24,710 bases of DNA from JBNKLG01 sp050292235 (GTDB lineage: Bacteria > Pseudomonadota > Gammaproteobacteria > Chromatiales > Chromatiaceae). A model generated the notes under the pieces. The model saw only the letters and a program-made list of their open reading frames with translations, was not told the DNA's origin and searched no databases. Both the position numbers and the translations under genes were made by a program. Shown one piece after another: positions 15,261 through 22,315 of the stretch (position 1 is the first letter of the stretch; each line of letters starts with the position of its first letter). The DNA is taken from contig JBNKLG010000037.1 of NCBI GenBank assembly GCA_050292235.1, forward strand, positions 1 through 24,710. The letters run 5' to 3'.

Positions 15261-15483
15261 AGCGCCATTCCGGCCCGAATGATGGCTACAAAGCGCGACC
15301 AGCCAGCAGCCCATTTGAGATGACATGAGCGGAGCTCAATCCGATGCAGGAGGCATCACCATCGAGAATCCGCTGTTGGCCCGTCAAGCCCAGTACCCTC
15401 ATCCGCCGGATTGGCGTGGGCGAGCCCGGCATCAAACTGCGCCGTTCACAAAACGGAAACCACTCACAAATAAGGAGAAGACA

Positions 15484-16644
15484 ATGTTCGCTTACAAGCG
15501 TGTCGTTATCGGTGACCACGAACGTGGTCTGCACATGAAGAACAAGCGGTTCCAGGGCATTCTGGGACCGGGCGTCCACCGCTATTGGGATTGGTTGAAT
15601 CGGCAGAAGGTCGAGGTGTTCGACACCACCGAGGCCGAGTTCACCCACCCCCAGCGGGATGCCCTGTTCAAGGCCCACGAGGCCGTCATGACTGAGCAGT
15701 TGCAGAAGATCGAGCTGAGCGCTCATCAGGTGGGTCTGGTCTATAAGAATGGCCGACTGAGTGGCGTTCTGCCCCCAGAGAGCCGCGTGGCCTACTGGCT
15801 TGAGCCGGTAGAGGTGCGGGTCGAGATCCTGGATATCGCCGAAGATTACCGTCTGCCCCAGAAACTGGCCATGCAGCTGGTTCACGGCAGCATCGGCAGC
15901 GATCTGGGCCGGGCGGCAGCCAACCTGCTCCGCTTCGCCCTGGTGGCCGAGCGTCATGTTGGCCTGCTGTTTGTCGATGGCGTGCTGGTCACTACCTTGC
16001 AGCCCGGTCTGCACGCCTTCTGGCGCTTCAACCGCGACATCAAGGTGGAGCAGGTGGACAGCCGGGTTCAGGCTATGGAGGTTCAGGGCCAGGAGATCCT
16101 GACCAAGGACAAGGTCAGCCTGCGAATCAACCTGTCGGCCAACTACCGGGTGACGGATCCGGTGATGGCGGTGACCGAGCTGGGCAACTTCAGCGATCAC
16201 CTTTATCGGGCCTTGCAGTTCGGTCTGCGCCAGGCCATCGGTGCCCGTAGCCTGGACATCCTGCTGGCCAACAAGGACGACCTGGATCAGGAGATCCTGC
16301 GTTCTGTTTCCACCCAGGTTGAGCACTACGGCCTGCGGCTGGATGGCGTTGGGGTCAAGGATCTGATCCTGCCCGGCGACATGAAGGAGATCCTCAACCA
16401 GGTGGTCGAGGCCGAGAAAGTGGCCCAGGCCAATGTCATCAAGCGGCGTGAAGAGACGGCGGCCACCCGCTCTCTGCTCAACACGGCGCGACTGATGGAG
16501 GAGAACCCGACCCTGCTGCGACTGAAGGAGCTGGAGACCCTGGAAAAGCTGACCGAAAAGGTCGGCAACCTGACCGTCTTCGGCGGCCTGGATGGTCTGA
16601 TGCAGGAGATGGTTCGCATCCAGGTTCCGGCCAAGGGTCATTAG
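15484..16644 (+). CDS. SPFH/Band-7 (slipin-type) protein of the RtcB unit
   Basis: The 386-residue protein contains an SPFH/Band-7 domain in its second half (about 150-315) with a charged helical C-terminus (about 300-360). Unlike membrane stomatins it has no N-terminal hydrophobic anchor, so it is probably cytosolic and may form rings or scaffolds. The N-terminal part shows three copies of a short beta motif ending in G-x-L-x-P-G-x-H-x-x-W (about 14-35, 83-105, 159-180); the middle copy is degenerate. The start ATG has AGGAG seven bases upstream, and the longer upstream frame runs through the structured RNA and is rejected. Comparative genomics links such SPFH proteins with RtcB and tRNA-like RNA as possible cofactors in RNA repair. 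Direct function is unproven. Confidence 0.88.
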   Translation: MFAYKRVVIGDHERGLHMKNKRFQGILGPGVHRYWDWLNRQKVEVFDTTEAEFTHPQRDALFKAHEAVMTEQLQKIELSAHQVGLVYKNGRLSGVLPPESRVAYWLEPVEVRVEILDIAEDYRLPQKLAMQLVHGSIGSDLGRAAANLLRFALVAERHVGLLFVDGVLVTTLQPGLHAFWRFNRDIKVEQVDSRVQAMEVQGQEILTKDKVSLRINLSANYRVTDPVMAVTELGNFSDHLYRALQFGLRQAIGARSLDILLANKDDLDQEILRSVSTQVEHYGLRLDGVGVKDLILPGDMKEILNQVVEAEKVAQANVIKRREETAATRSLLNTARLMEENPTLLRLKELETLEKLTEKVGNLTVFGGLDGLMQEMVRIQVPAKGH

Positions 16645-16662
16645 GCTGGATTCACCACAACC

Positions 16663-16683
16663 CCGGCCCCGTGATGGGGCCGG
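16663..16683 (+). other. Strong GC hairpin after the SPFH gene
   Basis: CCGGCCCC (16663-16670) pairs perfectly with GGGGCCGG (16676-16683) around GTGAT. It lies 18 bases after the SPFH stop and before the ribosome site of the next ORF. No T tract follows, so it may stabilise the transcript end or reduce expression of the next ORF rather than terminate. Confidence 0.5.
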
Positions 16684-16708
16684 ATCGATACCAACTCAGG
16701 AGAAAAAC

Positions 16709-17080
16709 ATGTCTGAACAACCCCATCGACAGAGAAATCCCATCGCCCGCTCACCCCTGCTGCGAAAAGGAGGTATACATGAACGCAAACCCTCCGGACA
16801 CCGGCAGGATGAGAAAATCGCCTTGCGTGAGGAACTGGACGTATATCTGTTGGAACAGAAAGAGGCCGAAGAGGTTTTTTCAGCCCCGCAGACTATCGTT
16901 CCAGTAGAGCCAATAGCAGATACTGACGCTTCAGGTCCAACTGGAGAAAATGCAACACCCAACCTCCGCAGCCCCATAGAGAAGCTCGCAAGGCTGGTTT
17001 TCTTTCTTATTCTCCTCCTTCCTTGCCGAAAGCCGTTTGCTCGCTTCACTGCACTCGGCAATACGTCCCCCAAACTGTGA
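16709..17080 (+). CDS. Small hypothetical protein downstream of the SPFH gene
   Basis: The ATG at 16709 has AGGAG seven bases upstream and follows the SPFH gene in the same direction. The 123-residue product starts with a basic segment containing RNPIARSPLLRKGG, which resembles short conserved proteobacterial proteins as I remember them, then an acidic helical stretch (about 35-56). From about residue 75 the frame lies opposite the yidD-like gene, and its composition changes (a hydrophobic LVFFLILLLP followed by basic residues), so the C-terminal third may be fortuitous or decayed. No function can be given. A second ribosome-site-like AAGGAGG at 16765-16771 with an ATG in another frame is probably chance. 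Confidence 0.5.
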   Translation: MSEQPHRQRNPIARSPLLRKGGIHERKPSGHRQDEKIALREELDVYLLEQKEAEEVFSAPQTIVPVEPIADTDASGPTGENATPNLRSPIEKLARLVFFLILLLPCRKPFARFTALGNTSPKL

Positions 17081-17239
17081 AATCATGGCCAACACTCCTT
17101 GGGACTCGATTACCGAAATCGCCCAGAACGAACAAGATCCACCGTTGTGAAGGGCATGATGGGCACAGACGTAGCCTTTTCTCGGTGAAAGATAACGCTG
17201 ATAGAACCGAATAATCTTGATAGCGATTGCATTCAACAT
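16931..17239 (-). CDS. yidD: YidD-like membrane protein insertion efficiency factor
   Basis: The 102-residue protein contains the family pattern: RFYQRYLSP (11-19), then CAH (25-27) and GGSCSFWA (33-40). Classical YidD has CRFxPTCSxYA; this is the divergent subgroup with a shifted first cysteine. YidD is a small membrane-associated protein that helps YidC-dependent insertion. The tail after about residue 72 is unusual and Cys-containing. A good ribosome site (AAGGAAGGGG) lies four bases before the ATG, and the gene follows the dUTPase-like gene by 15 bases, so it is the last gene of a three-gene minus-strand operon. It is not in the usual rpmH-rnpA-yidC setting. Its 3' part overlaps the convergent small ORF. 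Confidence 0.75.
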   Translation of the reverse strand: MLNAIAIKIIRFYQRYLSPRKGYVCAHHALHNGGSCSFWAISVIESQGVLAMISQFGGRIAECSEASKRLSARKEENKKENQPCELLYGAAEVGCCIFSSWT

Positions 17240-17254
17240 AAAACCCCTTCCTTT

Positions 17255-17875
17255 TTAATCTTTCAAGCCGGGATACGCCGCCTGCAACCCCTGATAGACC
17301 TGATCCTGAAAGCCTTCGCCATTGGCATCCAGACCCGCCAGGATTTCCGCCAGATGCTCGTTGTCCTCCCGCCCCTGCCAGATCTTGATGTAGCTGCCGT
17401 CCTTGTAGCCGTGATCCTGACGGAAGAAGTTGAGAACATTCTTGCCCACATAGGTTTTGAACAGTTCGTCAAAACCCAGATCAGCCAACCGCATCAGGCT
17501 GGCGAAGGCTGGGATCTGGGCCGAACGGGTTGAGATGGTCTCCATGGCCATTTTTTCGATGGCCTCGCGAAAATCCTCTCCCGGCAAGGGTTGGGACAAT
17601 CCCGCCAATGCTGCCTCTGCCGCTGCCTCCAGCTCGCCATGCTGCAGGATGAGATCACTGAGCGCAAAGTGCCAGATGTCGATGATCTCCAGATGCACCT
17701 GGGCCATGTCCGGCTTCTGGTGTTTCCACCATTTCCAGCCATAGTGGTCGAGCATCTCGGCACATTCGGTCCAGATCGCCCGATACCAGACATAGCCTGC
17801 CGAGCGCCAGTCGGGATTGACCTTGGTGTTCATGGCGTCTTGCAGGGTAAGCATGGTGAGAATTTTCTGTTTCAT
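17255..17875 (-). CDS. dUTPase-like protein (dimeric, all-alpha NTP pyrophosphatase)
   Basis: The 206-residue protein matches the dimeric dUTP diphosphatase family, which hydrolyses dUTP (often also dUDP) to dUMP. The metal-binding pattern is visible as Glu37-x2-Glu40 and, after a W/K-rich segment, Glu63-x2-Asp66. The later GKNVLNFFRQDHGYKDGSY region (about 143-161) is also typical of the family. The ATG overlaps the TGA of the upstream gene (17872-17875), so the two are translationally coupled. A second ATG at residue 8 is possible. The classic trimeric Dut is a different fold, so this gene may supplement or replace it. Confidence 0.85.
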   Translation of the reverse strand: MKQKILTMLTLQDAMNTKVNPDWRSAGYVWYRAIWTECAEMLDHYGWKWWKHQKPDMAQVHLEIIDIWHFALSDLILQHGELEAAAEAALAGLSQPLPGEDFREAIEKMAMETISTRSAQIPAFASLMRLADLGFDELFKTYVGKNVLNFFRQDHGYKDGSYIKIWQGREDNEHLAEILAGLDANGEGFQDQVYQGLQAAYPGLKD

Positions 17876-18339
17876 GATGAGGGATTGGCCTGAATGATGT
17901 CGTCGACAAGTAGGGTAGCGGTTTCCACAAAGCGGGGACAGCGGGTTCCAAAAACCCCACTCTCACGCGCCTTTTGATAATCTGCTGCCTGGCTCAGGTT
18001 CAGCTCCAGCAGGGCCTTGCATTGGTTGCTGCCATGCTGCTCGATGAAGCGCTCCTGCAACTGGCGCGTGGCCAGGTAGGTTCGTTCTTTTGCCTCCCTG
18101 TTTTCTGCTGATTCCGGCCCCAGCTCCAGCCCCAACACCAAGGTGGCGCCCGTCAGCGCGCCGCAAGTGCCGCCCATGCGCCCCACGCCACCACCGAGGC
18201 CGGAAGCCATACGCATGGCCATGGCCTGACTCAGGCCGTAGCGCTCAGCATAGAGGGACAGCACCGCCTGGGAACAGTTGTAGCCGTTGCAGAATCGTTC
18301 GACCGCCATGCCAGTCGGGTTGTCTTTTGTCTCGTTCAT
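17872..18339 (-). CDS. C_GCAxxG_C_C family protein (putative redox or metal protein)
   Basis: The 155-residue protein shows the signature that names the family: an N-terminal cysteine in YNCSQAVL (Cys22, with Cys17 nearby), GGTCGALTG (Cys59 within G-x-C-G-A-x-x-G), Cys107 and Cys134. The evenly conserved cysteines suggest metal or redox cofactor binding; the biochemical role is not established. No signal peptide is seen. It is the first gene of a minus-strand operon with the dUTPase-like and YidD-like genes and is divergent from the histidine kinase gene. The 18340-18572 gap probably holds promoters for both directions, but I find no convincing hexamers. Confidence 0.85.
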   Translation of the reverse strand: MNETKDNPTGMAVERFCNGYNCSQAVLSLYAERYGLSQAMAMRMASGLGGGVGRMGGTCGALTGATLVLGLELGPESAENREAKERTYLATRQLQERFIEQHGSNQCKALLELNLSQAADYQKARESGVFGTRCPRFVETATLLVDDIIQANPSS

Positions 18340-18572
18340 GGAGTAATTCTGTCAGGATAATTGCCCATTGTGAATCAGCATTACCCTGAGGCAGGGAAAG
18401 GCACACTCAGAAACAACACCACGGGCTCTCTTGCTTTATGGACTTGGGAATCTATACCTCTATGTAAAGGGTCGCTAGCTAACCCCACCTCTTGGCCCGG
18501 CAATTTCAGAAAAACAGGCAGGGTTAGGGTTACAAGCCGTCGTCTAATTGGCCAGAGTACCGCGCAAAGTTC

Positions 18573-20507
18573 ATGAACCGACCACAGCCAACAACCAAGC
18601 AGGAAGATCAGCAACTGATCGAGCTGACTGTCATCCTCTACTCACAGACCCGAACGGCCATTATCACAAGCTGTATGGCGGCCATCACGGTCCTGGTAGT
18701 GGCCTGGATCAGTCTTCCTGACGCACATCCATTCCTGGCAGCCTGGATACTTCTCCTACTGTCCGTGAATCTGATCCGAGACCAGCATATTCAAAGGATT
18801 CTGAAAGCCGGCATTCAGCGAGAAAATTGTCAGCGCTCAGGCATCATCGCCGCCCTATGGGCGCTGCTATCCGGGCTCTCTTGGGGGATGCTGACACTTT
18901 TATGGGAACCACAACTCAACATTTCGGCACAGCTGATGATATTCATTGTCATGCTTGGCATACCCACCGGTGCTATCTCCACCAATGCCGCCAGATTGAG
19001 CACTTTTCTCGCCTTCGTCACCCCTCCGCTGTTGATCCTCTCACTCAAGCTGGTTTTGCAGGGTGATGCCGAATATTTGACGACGGCATGTTTGTTGAAC
19101 ATACATCTTCTTTTCCTCTTTATCACTGCTCGAAGGTATCACAAAGAAATTCGGCAATCCCTACAGCGGCGCCAGGACAACCAAACCCTGGTCAAAGAAC
19201 TTGAACTCAACCTCTCCCGCCTTGAGGATGAGGTCAGGCACCGGGCAAAAACCGAGGCCGATTTAACCGCATTGACCGCAAATCTGGAACAGAAGGTCCA
19301 GGAACGTACCAGTGAGTTGGAGGTACTCTATAAGGTCTCTTCAGCACTCATCAACCCGGAAAAGCCATTGGAGGAGGTATTCCACGAGCTTTTGGAGATC
19401 ATGGACCGCTCTTCAGCCATCGAGAAAGATTGTGTGACGAACATAGCTTATGAAGGCAAGGTCTATCAGAGCAAAACCTACCCCAATAATGCCGATGGTG
19501 AAACCACCCCCATCATCATTGAGGGCGAACAACGCGGCCAGCTGAGTCTGGCCTTTCCTGCGGCAAAGGCCGAAACCCAGTCAGCAGGCTTGCAAAAGCG
19601 GGATCTTCTTCATGCCATTGCGGAAAAAATCGAGCAATTCATCGAGCTTCGCCTGGTCAAGGAGCATCGGGAAGAGATGGAGCGGCAGTTGAATCTGGCA
19701 CATAAGATGGAATCCATTGGCCAATTGGCCGCTGGTATTGCCCACGAGATCAACACCCCGACCCAATTCGTGACCAACAATACGCAATTCCTGAATGAGG
19801 CATTCGAGGCCTATGGCCAAGCGCTGGCACAGTACCAAATCCTGATCACAGAGGCGGCTGAACATCCTCTAAACAAAGACCAGATCGAACAACTGAAGGT
19901 TCGGCTTGAAGCGTTGGATATCCATTATCTCAACGCTGAGATCCCAGAAGCCATTTCTCAATCACTCGATGGACTTGGAAGAATCGCCAAGATCGTACAG
20001 GCGATGAAAGACTTCTCCCATCCGGGTGGCCAGGGCAAGACGGAAAGTGATATCAACCGTGCCATCAACACCAGCATCGACATCTCACGAAACGAATGGA
20101 AATATGTGGCCGAATTGACCACCGACCTCGATCCAGATCTGCCCTTGATACCCATCTATCAGAACGAGTTCAACCAAGTCATTCTCAACCTGATCGTGAA
20201 TGCCGCTCATGCCATTGCGTCTCAGGAATTTTCACAACAAAACCGGGGAGTGATTCATATCAGCACCCAACTCAATGGTGATTTCGTGCTGATCAAGGTC
20301 ATGGATAACGGCTGTGGCATCCCCAAAGACAACCAATGCCGGATCTTCGATCACTTTTTCACCACCAAGGAGATTGGCAAGGGAACGGGTCAGGGATTGG
20401 CAATCGCTTATGCGATCATCGTTGACAAGCATGGGGGCAGCATCGAGGTAGAAAGTGAGTTGAATCAGGGATCCACTTTCATTCTCCAGATACCTGTGCG
20501 ACCTTGA
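18573..20507 (+). CDS. Membrane sensor histidine kinase without adjacent response regulator
   Basis: The 644-residue protein has an N-terminal membrane domain with about six hydrophobic segments (25-187), a long coiled coil (about 190-255), a linker region without a recognisable sensor fold (about 255-360), a HisKA-type dimerisation region with the phosphoacceptor His391 in GIAHEINTPTQFV, an insertion of about 40 residues, and a GHKL ATPase (about 490-644) with Asn543, DNGCGIP (578-584) and GKGTGQGLA (602-610). The HEINTPTQ motif and inserted helix are typical of a kinase group often linked to stress or chemosensory pathways; the signal cannot be inferred. No response regulator lies nearby. 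The ribosome site before ATG 18573 is weak. Confidence 0.9.
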   Translation: MNRPQPTTKQEDQQLIELTVILYSQTRTAIITSCMAAITVLVVAWISLPDAHPFLAAWILLLLSVNLIRDQHIQRILKAGIQRENCQRSGIIAALWALLSGLSWGMLTLLWEPQLNISAQLMIFIVMLGIPTGAISTNAARLSTFLAFVTPPLLILSLKLVLQGDAEYLTTACLLNIHLLFLFITARRYHKEIRQSLQRRQDNQTLVKELELNLSRLEDEVRHRAKTEADLTALTANLEQKVQERTSELEVLYKVSSALINPEKPLEEVFHELLEIMDRSSAIEKDCVTNIAYEGKVYQSKTYPNNADGETTPIIIEGEQRGQLSLAFPAAKAETQSAGLQKRDLLHAIAEKIEQFIELRLVKEHREEMERQLNLAHKMESIGQLAAGIAHEINTPTQFVTNNTQFLNEAFEAYGQALAQYQILITEAAEHPLNKDQIEQLKVRLEALDIHYLNAEIPEAISQSLDGLGRIAKIVQAMKDFSHPGGQGKTESDINRAINTSIDISRNEWKYVAELTTDLDPDLPLIPIYQNEFNQVILNLIVNAAHAIASQEFSQQNRGVIHISTQLNGDFVLIKVMDNGCGIPKDNQCRIFDHFFTTKEIGKGTGQGLAIAYAIIVDKHGGSIEVESELNQGSTFILQIPVRP

Positions 20508-20739
20508 CTAAGCAATTTGCTCCTCACGTCTATACCTTGGCGACCCATACAGTTTCACGTCCGAACAACCGCCACAGAGCTCACACAAAAACCCATTGTA
20601 TCCCTCAATAAATTGTCATCTGCCTCTGTATTGCCAACAGGCTTGTGCTTTAAGCTGAGGAAAGGGATAAGCAGTTTCAGGCTATGGAAGACTGCTCTGC
20701 CCAAGTCCGACCAAAGACAAACCCGGGAGAACGGAAACC

Positions 20740-21528
20740 ATGCCGATTCTGTATCAAGTCGATGCCTTTAGCGACACTGTTTTCAGCGGGAATCCTGCTG
20801 CTGTCTGTTTACTGGAGGAGGAGTGCCAGGCTGATTGGATGCAAGCCGTAGCAGCAGAGATGAACCTCTCTGAAACCGCCTTTGTACGCAGGGTTGAACA
20901 GGGTTTCGAGCTGCGCTGGTTTACACCCACCGTTGAGGTCAATCTCTGCGGCCACGCTACGCTGGCAAGCGCTCATGTGCTCTGGCAGCAAGGCTGGCTG
21001 AACAAAGACGAGGTGGCCCATTTTCATACCCACAGCGGTGAGCTCATGGCCCGTTATCTGCCGAGTGGTGACATCGAACTCGACTTTCCTACGGATCCCA
21101 CTGCGCCACTGAGCACAGTCAAGCCGCTGGAAGCGATACTCGGCAGCCCGCCCATCGCCCTCTATCATGGACGGGAAGACTGGCTGCTGGAACTGCCCTC
21201 GGAGGATGCCGTTCGCAACGCTCATCCAGACCTGACCGCCATCGCTGCCCTACCCACCCGCGGCCTGATCATCACCGCCAGAAGCCAGGCGCCTTTTGAT
21301 TTTGTCTCCCGTTTTTTTGCACCCGCGGCGGGAGTGAATGAAGATCCCGTCACTGGCTCCGCCCACTGCACGCTGGCTGACTATTGGTCCAAACGCCTGA
21401 ACAAACAGACCATGAGCGGCTGGCAAGCCTCCGCCCGTGGCGGTCGGGTGAATGTGCGCCTGGACAATAATCGCGTCTATCTGGCAGGTCAGGTCATCAC
21501 CGTATTCAGAGGAGAATTGTGCAGATGA
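20740..21528 (+). CDS. PhzF-family isomerase/epimerase-like protein
   Basis: The 262-residue protein has the two-lobed PhzF pattern: QVDAFSDTVFSGNPAAV at the start, the catalytic-type Glu45 in NLSETAFV, LRWFTPTVEVNLCGHATLA (58-76), and FAPAAGVNEDPVTGSAHC in the C-terminal lobe. PhzF acts in phenazine synthesis, but most family members stand alone and have unknown substrates; there are no other phenazine genes here. A GGGAGAA ribosome site precedes the ATG. The stop overlaps the start of the acetyltransferase gene, so they form an operon. I see no clear promoter or terminator in the 20508-20739 gap. Confidence 0.9.
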   Translation: MPILYQVDAFSDTVFSGNPAAVCLLEEECQADWMQAVAAEMNLSETAFVRRVEQGFELRWFTPTVEVNLCGHATLASAHVLWQQGWLNKDEVAHFHTHSGELMARYLPSGDIELDFPTDPTAPLSTVKPLEAILGSPPIALYHGREDWLLELPSEDAVRNAHPDLTAIAALPTRGLIITARSQAPFDFVSRFFAPAAGVNEDPVTGSAHCTLADYWSKRLNKQTMSGWQASARGGRVNVRLDNNRVYLAGQVITVFRGELCR

Positions 21529-22289
21529 AGGCTGAGAATTTTGATCTGGACGCTTACTGCCAGCGCATCGGGTTTCAAGGTGAGCCACGTAACGACATCG
21601 CTGGCATCAGCGACCTGATGCGTCATCAACTCTTTTCCATACCCTTCGAGAATCTCGATGTGCAGGCTGGAAAGATCATCTCGCTGATACCGGAGGAGAT
21701 CGTGGACAAGATCATTCAGCGCCGCCGCGGCGGCTACTGTTACGAGTCCAACGGACTTTTTGCCATGGCCCTGGAGGCACTGGGCGTTTCCTATCGCTTC
21801 ATCGCCTGCCGGCCCATGATTTATCCGACCCTGCGCCCCCGCACCCACATGGCGCTGATCATTGAGATCGAAAGCGAGTCCTGGCTGTGCGACACGAGTT
21901 TCGGCGGATACGGTATCCGCGCTCCGATAAAACTCTCCGATACCGACCGGGAGATTTGTCAGGATGACGATTATTTTTTACTGACCAGTCCCGGCGAAGG
22001 CGACTATTTGCTCAAGACCCGGAATGAGGGGGCGTGGAGCAACCTCTACGGTTTTGATCTCTGGCCACAACAATGGGTGGATTTTGTCCCGGCCAACTAC
22101 CTCAACTCCACCCACCCAGAGACCATCTTCGTGCAACACCGACTGGTCGTTCTGCACCATCCGCAGGGCCGCAGCATCCTCTTTGACAACCGGCTGAAGC
22201 GCACGCTGAACGGCCAAACGGAGACCCGTGATCTGCCTCCAGAGGAGATCGATGGGGTCTTGTCCGATCTCTTTGGTTTGCGGCTGTAA
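21525..22289 (+). CDS. Arylamine N-acetyltransferase (NAT)
   Basis: The enzyme transfers acetyl from acetyl-CoA to arylamines, arylhydrazines or related acceptors through a cysteine intermediate. The catalytic triad is visible: Cys72 in RRGGYCYESN, His108 in RTHMALI and Asp123 in LCDTSFGG, numbered from the ATG at 21525 (254 residues). I chose this ATG because it overlaps the PhzF stop as ATGA; a GTG six bases upstream (21519), closer to GGAG at 21511-21514, is also possible. Pairing with a PhzF-like enzyme suggests a joint role with aromatic or amino compounds, but the substrate is unknown. Confidence 0.92.
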   Translation: MKAENFDLDAYCQRIGFQGEPRNDIAGISDLMRHQLFSIPFENLDVQAGKIISLIPEEIVDKIIQRRRGGYCYESNGLFAMALEALGVSYRFIACRPMIYPTLRPRTHMALIIEIESESWLCDTSFGGYGIRAPIKLSDTDREICQDDDYFLLTSPGEGDYLLKTRNEGAWSNLYGFDLWPQQWVDFVPANYLNSTHPETIFVQHRLVVLHHPQGRSILFDNRLKRTLNGQTETRDLPPEEIDGVLSDLFGLRL

Positions 22290-22315
22290 GGAAGTGCTGA
22301 GTAAATCAGCGTTCC
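22290..22315. terminator. Hairpin between convergent NAT and parE genes
   Basis: GCTGA (22296-22300) pairs with TCAGC (22306-22310) around GTAAA, and GGAA (22290-22293) can pair with TTCC (22312-22315) beyond a small internal loop. It fills exactly the gap between the two stop codons. There is no T tract in either direction, so termination strength is uncertain. Confidence 0.4.

Larger units (their letters stand above)
14934..15483 (+). ncRNA. Structured non-coding region between rtcB and the SPFH gene
   Basis: This 550-base stretch has no convincing gene but many perfect hairpins: a UUCG hairpin (14965-14987), CCCAGC/GCTGGG (15052-15066), a tRNA-like cloverleaf (15100-15172), a T-arm minihelix (15178-15217), GCAAGAC/GTCTTGC (15239-15260), GATGC/GCATC (15343-15357) and CCGTT/AACGG (15442-15456). 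No T-tract terminator or clear new promoter is seen, so it is probably transcribed with rtcB and the SPFH gene and may be processed into one or more stable RNAs. Confidence 0.6.

Noticed and set aside
15286..16641. 451-codon minus-strand frame opposite the SPFH gene
   Set aside because: Leu/Gln/His-rich shadow of the SPFH coding frame; it also runs through the structured RNA region.
16779..16907. ATG with a strong AAGGAGG site inside the small ORF after the SPFH gene
   Set aside because: It would give a 42-residue Arg/Pro-rich product in another frame; the ribosome-site-like bases are explained by Lys-Gly-Gly codons of the larger frame.
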